Position numbers and translations under genes: made by a program
The notes under the pieces: model-generated
The model's database searches: none
What the model was told of the DNA's origin: nothing
What the model saw: only the letters and a program-made list of their open reading frames with translations
Assembly (NCBI GenBank): GCA_023055425.1
Contig: JALGPY010000003.1
Coordinates: forward strand, 73,135,491-73,199,490
Source of the DNA: Linanthus parryae
Lineage: Eukaryota; Streptophyta; Magnoliopsida; Ericales; Polemoniaceae
Direction of reading: 5' to 3'
Length of the DNA: 64,000 nucleotides
Part shown: piece after piece, positions 45,839 to 57,060 of the stretch
Numbering within the stretch: position 1 is the stretch's first letter
Layout of the letters: every line of letters starts with the position of its first letter

Positions 45839-47370
45839 TGCATGTTGAATGTGATTAAGCCAAACAGGATATCATTCTTGCATTGGATGTATGAATTAGT
45901 GAGTTTGAGAAATTTTAGGATCTTAAATCTAGGGTTTGGGCACAAATTGGAAACAAGTTCTAATTTGGAAACATTTTGGACTTGGGGAAAAAGGAAGGAG
46001 TTGTTTTAGACTAAAACAACTCCAAGAGGTTCGGCCCCCTCAGGGAGGCCGCCCCTCCTCCTTGCCGCCCAAGCCACCTAGGCCGAAGGCCTAGGCGGTT
46101 GGCAAACCCCACGGGTTGGGCCGATCGGCCTAGGCTCGGCCCAGGCGGCTCCAAGGGGTTCGACCAACTAGTTGGTTGGGCCTCTTGGACCGTTTTGACC
46201 CCAGTACTCCTAAAATCAATTAAAAATTGATTAAGTGCGTAAAACATAGTTTTAAATATTTATGTGTTTTTTTATGGTTAAATGATATGGCCTTAGATGT
46301 GGTTTATTGTGAATATTTAGTTTTTGTGGTTTGTTTACGGCCTGCGAGCTGATCAATTTAATGTAATAGTTAATTATGATTTTTACGGCTTGCGAGCCGA
46401 TTTTTTTCTCAACTTGTGAGATTTATTAGTTTAGTTTAGTTGCTAGCTAGTACTAAATAGAATAGATAGACAAGATTGAAGAAAAGAAGCCCAAAGAATT
46501 AAAGGAGCCACAACATGGAGCATGGAGCATCCCACAAGGCTATGGAGGATGGACCAAAAGATGGAGGCACATGGAGATGCGTTTGTTATTTTTAGGGTTC
46601 ATAGATATTCTCATTGGCTTGGGAATATCGTAGTCAAGGAGGTCATATCCACATCACGTTAATTTTTTTTTATGAATATTTACTTTATTGTCTTATTATT
46701 GTTGTTGGTGTATGGATGATGCATGAAATTTGATAATAAGATAATTAAACAACCCGAATATTTTATTTGGAGTTTTTCCCAAACTCAAATAAGAAGATCA
46801 GTTGATATGGATCAACAAAAAAAAATTAAAATTTAAAGAGAAATCCTTCAACTTAAATATTGGGTTTTTCTCTTCTCGTTATTTGAACAATCTTCATGAT
46901 CATGATTATCAAGCTCGTGCCTGCCAAAGCAAGAGGACTTGATTTGTCATGATTGTGTTGCGATGGCACAAGCAAGTAATGTGAAAATGTTTAAGTAAGA
47001 GGTTGGGCGCAACTAGGTGATTTTATTAAGATTAAAAATCCTAGAGGCAAACAATTGGGATTATCCATGGGATGGATAAATAAGGAGTTATTTGCCCAAT
47101 TGAACCAAGAATTGCATAAATGATTCAATTGGAAATTATTCCTACCTAAATAACTAATTATGGGTGACTTGCCAAAGCAAGCTCAAAATAAGTGAAATAT
47201 GGATCTTGGCACCCACTAGAAAATATAAAGATATCTTCCGCATTAATATTTGAGGGTTATTAATCCGTAGAAAAATATTGAGAGCTGTATTTAGTAATCT
47301 AACCATTATTAAATATAGTTAATCGTTCACAAATACTAAAACTAGCGTATTTCCTTTTTGTAGAATTCCA
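45839..47370 (+). other. Leader of element F, right part
   Basis: It continues the leader interrupted at 37576. It holds a near-perfect inverted repeat at 45997-46023 (13-base arms GGAGTTGTTTTAG and complement around one base), a GC-rich block at 46020-46190, and the CGGCCTGCGAGCTGATCAAT motif near 46340. The order matches C and H read on their own strand. No protein is encoded here. Confidence 0.8.
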
Positions 47371-48211
47371 ATGGCAAACAACTCATTGAGTTCATCACAC
47401 TCCCTAACCTCTGTCCTTGAGAAGGACAAGCTCTATGGGACCAATTTTGCTAGACTGATACAGAAACTTGAGAATTGTTCTCAAGCAGGAAAATAAATTG
47501 TACACTCTAGAGGAGCAAGTTCCTAAAGGTCCGGAAAACAATACTCCTGCAGCCCTAAAGGCGAATCAAAAGCGTGTTGATGACGCTAATGATGCGCCAT
47601 GCCTGATGCTTTGCACCATGTCCTATGAGCTTCAAAAGCAACATGAAAACATGAATGCAGTCAATATGATCGCACACTTGAAGCAGCTCTTCCAAGAGCA
47701 GGCAAGGGTTGAGAGGTATGGAGTTTCCAAGGCATTGTTCACATGTCATATGTCAGAGGGAAACCCGGTGGGGCCACACGTGTTGCGTATGATCGGCTAT
47801 CTTGAGAGCCTCGGCCGCCTAGGGTTTCCAGTGGGTCAAGAGTTGGTCACCGATCTCATTCTGCAATCGTTTCCTGAGAGTTATGGACATTTCATCATGA
47901 ACTATAACATGAATGAGATCGTGAAGCCTCTGCCAGATTTACTCAACATGTTTAGGACAGCTGAGCAAAGCATCAACAAGGGTAAGGGCAAATCCATAAT
48001 GATGGTGCAGAAACGAAAGGGAAAAAGGTTTTCCTCTACCTCCAAGGGAAAAGGAAAAGAAGTTTCTAAACCCAAGGACACTGCCCTTAAACCTGTTGGT
48101 GGCATTGCCAAATGTTTGACTAAAGGTGAGTGTCACTACTGCAGTCAGCCTGGACAATGGAGGAGGAACTGCCCAAAGTATCTGGAGGATAAAAGGCTTG
48201 GAATAGTGATT
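47371..48211 (+). pseudogene. Element F gag
   Basis: Starts ATG at 47371 (MANNSLSSS, then LEKDKLYGTNF). A one-base change of frame near 47445 breaks it from the long open block 47468-48319, which carries the UBN2-type capsid (QARVERYGVSKALF; FPESYGHFIMNYNMNEIVKP), a Lys/Ser-rich linker and a nucleocapsid knuckle. The knuckle reads CHYC-PGQWRRNC: the zinc-binding histidine is glutamine. It is among the best-preserved gag copies in the window but still inactive. Confidence 0.87.
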
Positions 48212-48603
48212 CCACCACCACCAGTTATTTTTGTTATAGATATCAATATTACTTGCTCTTCATCTTGGTATTGGATACTGGATGTGGATCTCACATTTGT
48301 CGAAATGTGCAGGATCTAAAGAGAAATAGAAGATTGGCTAAAGGAGAGAAAGATCTGCGAGTTGGGAATGGAGCAAAGGTTGCTGCATTGGCTGTAGGCG
48401 TGTCGGAGCTGTCTTTGCCTTCAAGATTAGTTCTAGAATTAGATAATTGCTATTTTGTGCCTGCTATGAGCATAAACATTATTTCTATTTTTTGCTTGGA
48501 CAAGGAAGGTTTTACTATTTCAATAAAGGACAATTATTGTTCCATTTATTTTGATAGTATTCACTATTGTAGTGCGCAATTATTTAATGGATTATATATC
48601 CTT
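48212..48603 (+). pseudogene. Element F protease and start of GAG-pre-integrase, truncated
   Basis: After a frameshift near 48270 the block 48253-48645 gives LDTGCGSHIC, the aspartic protease active site, and continues to FNGLYIL, where similarity to C stops at about 48603. The remaining pol and the 3' LTR of F are absent from the window; sequence of SIRE-like element B follows directly. Confidence 0.83.
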
Positions 48604-49394
48604 GGTACAGGAATAAAGCATTTTCTCCATCACAATAGTAGGTAGATCAATCTCGTACTCATGCATAATCAAGTACAACACCCTGTCAGTCAATAACACT
48701 TTTGAATTCTCCTTAGGCACTACACACCTCATCAAGATGGTAAATAACACTTTAGCTTCAACAGTTAGCACAGAGTGTGTTAACTGCGTTGAGGAGGTAG
48801 CAACATTGGGTAAAAAGAATTATTCTCTAGCCAGCTTCAAGGAATCAATCTTATTGGGGGTAGTTATCTGTGTTATATCTCTTGGGACAGCCTAAAACAT
48901 TGACAAAATCAGAATGATCTAAATCGATCACTACACCTGCCACTTTAGAGGATATAGCAAAGTTTAGGGACTTGATTGGCTTCATGTTCTGATCGATAAA
49001 AGAACCTAGTGAGCCTAGGGTAAGCAACTTCTGAAGGATTTATGATTTTCCAAAGAGTACTTTTTATTAATCTCTTAATGCACTCCAGATTCATACTATT
49101 CAACAAGTTGACACTGATCATGCTACAGTAGGCCATAGGTGCAGAAGCAAAACCATATAACCACATTCCTTTTGCAACATTACTAACAAAACATTTGCTA
49201 CAAATACCAGATTTCTTACCAGGAGATGTGTGCTTCTTATGATAGATCTGTAGCTCTTTTCCAGTGTCCTTCTCTGGTTCTTCATATGTAACCTTTCCTT
49301 TTCCTTTTGTCAGCTTTTGTAGGCTTCTTGTTCTACACCTTCATAAGACTAGCAATCTGTTCCTCTGGCTGTTTCTCAGGAGCAGGTGGATCTG

Positions 49395-49425
<31 letters not shown>

Positions 49426-49584
49426 GGAAGTTGGAGTCTAATCCTTCTTGGTCTTCTTATTTGGAGGTGAAGGAGGCCTTTCTGCACTTGGAGTTCCGGG
49501 GCTAGATCCATCACTTAGGGTTTGAACCTCTTCTTCAGCAATCTTTCTCTTCTTCCCAATACTTTTCAGGGATCCTCCAGCCAT
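48604..49584 (-). pseudogene. Element B 3' ORF (downstream of pol; SIRE env-position ORF)
   Basis: The minus-strand ATG at 49582-49584 opens MAGGSLKSIGKKRK, a Lys-rich amino end matching element A's ORF start at 60707. A stop after about 48 codons (KKTKKD, then TAG) is followed by a Lys run from an AAG repeat. A further block near 48945-49166 has MWLYGFASAPMAYCS and YPRLTRFFYRSEHEANQVPK. SIRE elements carry an extra ORF at this place, often called env-like. I see no convincing membrane anchor here; the second block faintly recalls the plant transposon protein domain found in other retroelements, which is uncertain. It is cut off at 48604. Confidence 0.6.
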
Positions 49585-50030
49585 TTTAATTCTTTCAGAA
49601 TTTCTTCTTGAGATCATTAGTGTTTCAGAGTATTAGAAGAGAGATGCAGGAGAGATACGAGAGAGAGAGAAAGAGGAGAAGATAAATACTGAAGAGTTTG
49701 TGTTTGAAAAGGAAACTGAATATTTTTAAATCTTTTAAGAAGTGCAGATTAATAGAAATTCAAATTTGTGTGTGACGTGGGAAAGGAACAGTGTAATACT
49801 AATTTGAAAATAATATGTTTTAAAAGGTAAAAATAATATTAAGAAATTATCTACAGAGATAACACCCAACATTGAACATCTAATTTTTGACTGTAGCATA
49901 CAAATTTGAAAAGGCTTTCAGGCCTTGAAAAACTATACTGCTGAAACAAATCAAGGCTTTGAAAAGGTTTTCAAGGCTTTGAAAATCTTTTCACAACTTT
50001 GAAACAAATAATACTTACCTGATACTCCCC
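49585..50030 (-). other. Spacer between pol and the 3' ORF of element B
   Basis: AT-rich, no ORF. It carries several degenerate copies of the TTTCAAGGCCTTGAAA motif at 49905-50005, in the position where element A has them (60255-60370). Confidence 0.6.
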
Positions 50031-53000
50031 CTAAACCAATGCTTCCTTTTCTAGCATTCCCAGTTCTAATATCAGGGCTAAGAATCTATCTTCTTGCAGT
50101 GGTTTAGTGAAGATATCTGCCAATTGTATGTTAGTAGACACAAATTCAAGAGTTACATTACCTTTCTCAGCATGATCTATGATGAAATGATGTCTAACAT
50201 CCATGTGTTTGGTCCTTGAGTGTGAACTGGACTCTTTTTGACTGATATGGCACTGTTTTTGTCACATTTGATAGGTATATCTTTGAAATAAAATACAAGG
50301 TCTCTCATTTGCTGAGCTATCCACAGTACTTGTGAGCAGCAAGCTCCAGCTGCTATGTATTCAGCTCCTGCTGTTGATAAGGCTACTTAGTTTTGCTTCT
50401 TTGAATGCAAGCTGATCAGGGATGATCGAAGAAATTGGCAACACCCTGGAGTACTTTTTCTGTCAACTTTGTATCCTAAAACTCGGCATCTAAATAGCCA
50501 CACAAAGAGAAATTAGATTTTTAGGATACCAAAAATCTGATACTAAGTCTTCGGTATCATTGAGATATCTAAAAATTCTTTTGATAGCAACCAAGTGTGA
50601 TTCTTTAGGATCAGCTTGAAATCTAGCACACATACAGACACTAAACATTATGTCTGGCCTACTTTCAGTGAGATATAGAAATGAACAAATCATACCTCTA
50701 TACTCTTTCTGATTTAAACTCTTACCAATTTGATCCTTGTCTAAGGACAGTGTAGAGGTCGTGGGGGGTTTTAAATACTTTGAACTAAGAACTTGTGTAT
50801 CTAGTCCTTGGTGTACTTGTTTTGATGCAGAAAAATTGCTTTCTTCATTTGGTTTACATGAATTCTAAGAAAGAAACTCAACTCTCCCATCAAGATCATC
50901 TCAAATTCCCTGCACATAAGAATTGAGAAATCCTTGCAAAGAGAATCATTAGTAGCCCCAAACAGAGTGTCATCAGCATAAACTTTTACTAACAGAATGT
51001 ATTTCTCACGAGTCTTTATGAAAAGGGTTTTTATCAACTAGTCCTCTCTTGAAATCATTTTCAAGTAGAAAATTTGACAATATGTCATACTAAGCTCTTG
51101 GAGCATGTTTCAAACCATAAAGAGCTTTGTCAAGTTTGTAAACATATTTTGGAACTCATCATTTTCAAAACTACGAGATTGAACAACATAAACTTCTTCT
51201 TGCAGATATCCCTTTAGAAAAGCACATTTGACATCCATTTGAAAAAGCTTAATGTTCTTGTATGATGCAAATTCAAGTAACATTCTAATTGCTTCCAACT
51301 TTTAAAAAGGAGAAAAAATCTCCTCATAATGAATACCTTCTTCCTGGTTGTAGCCTTCAGCTACCAGTCCTGCTTTATTTCTGATTACCTTACCATTCTC
51401 ATCAAATTTGTTTCTAAACAGCCATCTTTTGCCAATAACACACTGATCTTTAGGAGGAGGAACCGGATTCCAAACCTTGTTCCTCTCAAATTCATTGAGT
51501 TCACTTTGCATTGCAATGATCCATTCTGCTTCTTGTAATGATTCCTTCACATTCTTAGGTTCTACTAGAGGAGCAAAAGCATTAAAAACACACAAGTTCT
51601 TCAATTGAGATCTAATCTGTGTACCAGTTGATGGATCAGATATGATGTTATCAGTTGGATGTGCTGAAAGGTATTTGAATCTCTTCCTTCGTGTCCATAT
51701 TTCAGGTTCTCCATGAAGGTTTTCATGTCTTTGAGAACTTGAGGAAGTGGCTTGTCCACTTTGATTTTCTTGATGTCTTCTTCAAGGCTTTGAGACCCAC
51801 TTTCAAGGTCTTGAACATTCCTTTTGTTTTCTTGCAATTTTTCCTCGGAACCATTTGATGGCTCTACTTCATCGTCTGACTCATGCTTGTTCAAAAAATT
51901 TCACTCAAAGAACCATCATAGATTTCATAAAAAATAACATGTATACTTTCCTCAACAATCTTGGTTATTTTATTATAAATTTATATGCTTTGCTAGTCAA
52001 TGATTAACCAAGAAAGATACCTTCATCACGCCTTGCATCAAACTTACCAAGATTTTCCTTACCATTGTTGTGAACAAAACAAGTGCAACCAAAAAGTTTG
52101 AAATAAGAAATATTTGTCTTTCTTCCTTTGAAAACCGCATAAGGGGTCTTCTTCAAGATAGACATAATCAATCACCTGTTAAGAATATAATTGGCAGTGT
52201 TTGTAACTTATGCCCAAAAGGATTTTGGCACTTTTCTCCAGAAGTATTGTCCTAGACGTACATGTCTTCAAGAGTCGTATTCTTTCTTTCAACAACTCCA
52301 TTCTGTTGAGTAGTTCTAAAAGCAGAAAAGTTGTGATAGATGCCACACTTAGCACAAAATAAATAAAACTCAAGTTGATCAAACTCTCTACCATGACGAC
52401 TTCTAATTGAAGAAATAAGCAAGTTTTTCAAAGTTTGAAGCTCTTTACAAAGTTTTGAAAATTCAGTTAGAGCTTCAGATTTATATCTAAGAAGCATTAT
52501 CCAAGTAAATCAAGAGAAATCATCTACAATAACTAGCATGTACTTCTTACCCTTTGGAGTTGGAGTTCTCAGAGGACCACAGAGATCCATATGAAGTAAT
52601 TCAATAGGTCTTGTAGTACTTACAAATTTCTTGGGCTTGAATGAACTTCTTGTCTATTTACCTTGAGCACAGACTTTGCATACCTCTTTATCCTTGAACT
52701 TGATAGAAGGAAGACCTCTTACCAGGTCTTTGGAAACTAATTTTTTCAAAGTGTTCAAGCTAATGTGTCCAAGCTTTCTGTTCCAAAGCTTTGAATCCTC
52801 TTTCAAGGCCTTGAGACTTTCTCCTGCAACTTTGATAGTACTTAGAAAATAAAAATTATTTGATCTAGGAGAAATGAGAATGCAATTGCCTGATTTCTCA
52901 TCTTGCACCACACATTTCTCCTTATCAAGATAACCTTATTACCTTTGTCACATAACTGTGATACACTAAATAGATTAACCTTAAGACCATATACTAGATA

Positions 53001-53293
53001 TACATATGAGATAGAATTTTAGAACAATTACCAACATTTCCAATACCAATGATGTTGCACTTGCCTTTGTCACCAAGTGTTATTGTTCATCCTGCATGTT
53101 CCTTTAATTCAGAGAATAAAGAACTCTTCCCACTCATGTGTCTGGAGCAACCACTACTCATGATCCATTTATGTTCTTTGCTCTTGGTGACAACCTGCAA
53201 ACACCATTCACTTCCCTACACAGCTATTAGACCAAGTGTGGAATTTAGATTCATATTCAGGGTCAACCATGTTAGGTGGTCTAACCCATTTAG
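50031..53293 (-). pseudogene. Element B pol (SIRE/Maximus-like copia): part of protease to RNase H
   Basis: Minus-strand order from 53293 down: protease/nucleocapsid border, GAG-pre-integrase (LWNRKLGHIS with VCKVCAQGK, 52654-52911), integrase (RSRHGREFDQLEF and NGVVERKN near 52300-52420), linker (51601-51894), RT (NKVWNPVPPPKD, MDVKCAFLKGYLQEEVYV near 51190-51240, YADDTLFGATND near 50960) and RNase H from 50693 to a stop at 50031-50033. Numerous stops and shifts break it. The MDVKCAFLxGYLQEEVYV and LFGATND signatures point to the SIRE lineage. It is interrupted at 53293 by solo LTR S and resumes at 63753. Confidence 0.83.
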
Positions 53294-53908
53294 TGTTGGG
53301 TTTTGTAACGAATTACGCAGCAGAATTAAACAAATAAGATCCGCACAAGACCCACCAAGGATCACAAGAAGAGACATCATATTGATAGTGAAGGTTCAAG
53401 TAACAATTTTCATTGTTTGTCTCCCGTGATGACTTCAAACACAAAATTGTGTTCGCGTCTCTATAGCTAGTCCACGCCTAGGATGAAGAACTAGATTACT
53501 CCACGTCTTTATGCTAGCAAACGTTAGAGGAAGGAAGAGGAAGAATCACACTACAGAGACCAAAATAAGAGGCTCGGCCTCTTCTTCTTTGGCCGACGGG
53601 TAAAGGGGGAAGACGGGGTCGGGCGACCCTTGTCTTGCTCTCTCTCCTTGTTTTTTTCCTACTCAAAGTATGTTATGAGCATTAGTAGGAGAAATAAACT
53701 AGGAGTGTCCTTTATAAAGTCCAAAAAATCCTTGTTAACTGTATAAAGGCCCCTATCCTTATCCTGTCCATACACAGATTAGTTCAAATTGTAAATAATT
53801 CCTACTAAGATTGCAAGTAGTTGCGTATTGATCCTTCTATTTAATTAATCATATTAATTCATTCCCAAGTCTAGTTTAATACTTATGGCGTGTGACCCTA
53901 TAGTTTTC
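53294..53908 (-). repeat. Solo Angela-like LTR S, left part
   Basis: Starts TGTTGGGTTTTGTAACG. With the right part (62948-63752) it makes one LTR of 1420 bp. Perfect 5-bp duplications TTTAG flank the pair (53289-53293 and 63753-63757), and no internal Angela sequence is present, so it is a solo LTR left by LTR-LTR recombination. It is split by element A. Confidence 0.88.
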
Positions 53909-55157
53909 TGTAAGCTCAATGCAGTTTCAATGTTTCAAAGACTTGAAAGAACTAGTCTGTTTCAAGGCCTTGAAACAACTTTCAAAGCCTTGAAACTGAC
54001 TGAGACTTATGAGCTTGATCTTAGGGGGAGTTTCTGTTTATGTTTGAACTCCTAAACCCCTGTGCATTATCTATTATTACCTGATGATGAAATACAATGC
54101 TTTTTGATATGTTTTACACATATAATCCATTTGTTTGACTCAGTTTTGTAGGGAATGTTTATTTCCTATTCTGCAGGATTTATTTCCTAACCTGAGTTTT
54201 GCAGGGAAGGAATTTCTGGGATGATTTGATTCTGCAATCAATCTATTGATCCTAACAGCTTCTTAACATGTTCATGGAAAAGATCAGATTAGTATCCCTG
54301 AAGATACTAAGCAACTATCCGTTGGAAGAAGACTGTTAGAGAAGTCAAAGTTGTTGCCTACAAAATAGGAAAGGTTGTTGCTGAAGATCTTGAAGATGTG
54401 CAGATCAAAGGAGCTGTATATAAGGAGCTCAGTTTGAAGCATTTGATACACAACTCAACGGGCAAAAAGCTAGAGACGCTCTCAAACGTATTCAAGGATT
54501 TTCAAGCAACAAAGAGGCAGATCAAAATCTCAATCCAACTCTGAGAAGAACACTGCACTCTCACAGCAGTTTCATCTCTTATGTTCTTCTGTTCTGAACT
54601 TTTTTTGTATATATTTCATATATTACTCTTGTTTACATTCTCAAGTATTGTTCAAGGTGAACAATAGAGAATTCTTAGTTAGTCAGATAGCTCGAGCAGG
54701 TAGTAGATAGGTTAGTGAGAACCACAAGCCGTAATAGAGTAAGGTATCTATATGTGCTTGAGATCTAGGGCTTAGCTGTTGATTAATAAGAATTGAGTTG
54801 AAAATCCTATAGGGAGAAGATCCCCGAGGTAGAGACGTAGGTCCAAGTGGACTGAACTCTATATATCTCGTGTCTCTTGCATTCACATTTCAGTTTCAAA
54901 CTTGGTTTACTTGCATCATTCAAACAGTTATATTTCAAGGGTTTGAAAATCATTTCAAGGCCTTGAAATAGACTTTTTCTCTTTATACTAAACTGTTTTC
55001 ATTCCAAGGGCTTGAAACTCATTTCACGGCCTTGAATCTCTTTACAAATCTTTTGAAACCACTAATCTTGCAAAGTTTATCAAAAGACTGCATACTCTAT
55101 TCAACCCCCCCTTCTAGAGTATTGATCATGCATTTCTACCTACTATACACCCCTTCA
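53909..55157 (+). repeat. 5' LTR of element A
   Basis: 1249 bp, TGTAAGCTCAATG to CACCCCTTCA. Palindrome copies lie near each end (53960-53975 and 54953-54968). Confidence 0.9.
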
Positions 55158-55159
55158 AT

Positions 55160-55171
55160 TGGTATCAGAGC
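55160..55171 (+). promoter_or_regulatory. Primer binding site of element A
   Basis: TGGTATCAGAGC, two bases after the LTR, complementary to initiator tRNA-Met. Confidence 0.9.
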
Positions 55172-55206
55172 TTGTATCACTACATAGATTTAACCATCTC
55201 GTGATT

Positions 55207-57060
55207 ATGAGTACTTTAGGTGATGGTGGTTTCTCATAGGGAAGAGCTGCTAACAGACCTCCTCTATTCTGTGGAGACAATTTTGTCCACTGGAAAGTTT
55301 TGATGAAAATGTTCATCATTGATCAAGACATGGAACTCTGGACTATCATCCAGAATGGTCCTCATACTTTCTACACAGAGAAGGATGATATTAAAACTCC
55401 CAAATCTGAATACTCTCTTTCTTCATCTGAATTAGAGTAATTCTCTAAGAACTATAAAACTATGAATCTCTTATATTTTTCTTTGAGTGCAGATGAATTT
55501 AACAGAATTTCAAGCTGCAAGACTGCCAAAGAGATATGGGATAAGCTTGTGGTGACCTTTGAAGGAACCAGTCAAGTGAAGCAAACCAAGATAAATATAT
55601 ATCTCAGGAAATATGAGCTATTCAAGATGAATGGATATGAGTCAATCAGAGGTATGTTCAAAAGGTTCACAGACATTGTTAACAATCTTGACTCACTGGG
55701 AAAGCATATTTCCAATGAAGAAAAGGTGAGGAAGATTATGAGAAGTCTTCAAAAAGCAAAATGGGAACCAAAGACTACTTCTATTGAGGAAGCTCAAGAT
55801 CTCTCATCCCTCCAACTTGATGACCTGCAAAGAAAGCTCCTCACACATGAAATATCCATTAATGAAGTTGATGGAGAGCTACAAGAAGGTGTCAGGAACC
55901 TGGCTCTTAAGGCTAAAGATAATGAGACAATTCAAAGCCTTGAAACTGAGGATGACGATGAGATCCAATTGCTTTGATTTCCAAAGCCGTGACCTAAATT
56001 CTTAAGATGAAGATTTTTTTTGAAAATAATGACTTCAACAGAGAAAGACACAGATCCTCCAGTAGCAAGGACTACAATGGTAAGTCTTCTTCACAAAATA
56101 TTAAGCCTAAATTTATTAATTTCTTTGAGTGTGGTGATGCATGACACTTGATCAGAGATTGTCCACACAAGACGAGCAAGAACCTTCAGAAGAAAGATCA
56201 TGATAGAAGAAAGAAAGCTATGGTAGCTTCATGGAGTGATTCAGATACCTCAAGTAACTCTGAATCTGAAGAAGAACATGCCAACCTATGCTTTATGGCC
56301 AAGCACGATGCAGAATCTGAAAAGAACATTTAGGTAATGGTGAATTGTTTGATTTCAGAACCAACAGAAGCCCTCTCTGATTATCTTAGAACAGTGATTT
56401 TAAATGAAGATGACTATCTGAAAGAAATTAGACTTTTGAAAGAAAAAGTTCATGAGAAAGCAAAAGAAAATTTGCAACTTGTTTGTCTAAATCAGAATCT
56501 TGAAATCACTCAGAAGAAAACTGACAGTGATTTCAAGGCCTTGAAAACTAGTTTCAAAGCCTTGAAAACACAAGTCAAGGAAGTAGTCACTGATAACTCT
56601 CTCTTGAGTGATAGTCTTGTTAATTAAAGAAATTAAGTTGATGAATTGGATAAACAAAAGACTACTTTTTCTAAGAAAACTCAAGAATATTAATTAGTTA
56701 AAACTAAACTTGCAGGATCAGAACACAACTTGAACTTGATTCTTGAAGGTAGCTTGAAGTCTGTTCACAAAATTGGTATTGGATACAATCCAAACTTTCC
56801 AAAGAAAAACAATACCAGATTTGTGAAAGATGGAAGCAAAACATCTCCAAAATTTCATTAGTGCAATACGACTGGTCATGTTAAAATGACTTGATCGTCA
56901 CATAATGAGGAACACTTTTCCCTTCCAAATCAAAGGACAAGTTAGACAGATTTGGCTTCGTAAAGGGGTTAGACCACCTAACATGGTTGACCCTAAATAT
57001 GAATCTAAAATCAGCACTTGATCTAACAGCTGGGTAAGACAGTGATTGGTGTTTGTAGGG
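55207..57060 (+). pseudogene. Element A gag
   Basis: Likely start at 55207 (MSTLGDGGFS, then a TAG). Stops are also seen near 55438. The best block, 55462-55977, is UBN2-type capsid (TAKEIWDKLVVTFEGTSQVK; YELFKMNGYESIRGMFKRF; IMRSLQKAKWEPK). Then come a degenerate first CCHC knuckle (ECG, HLIRDCP, near 56128-56165), an acidic Ser/Glu segment (56230-56330), a coiled-coil-like block (56337-56627) containing two palindrome copies read as FKALKT, and a second degenerate knuckle near 56855 (GHVKMT). Two knuckle regions are also implied in B, whose second one lies at 63850-63930. Confidence 0.82.
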
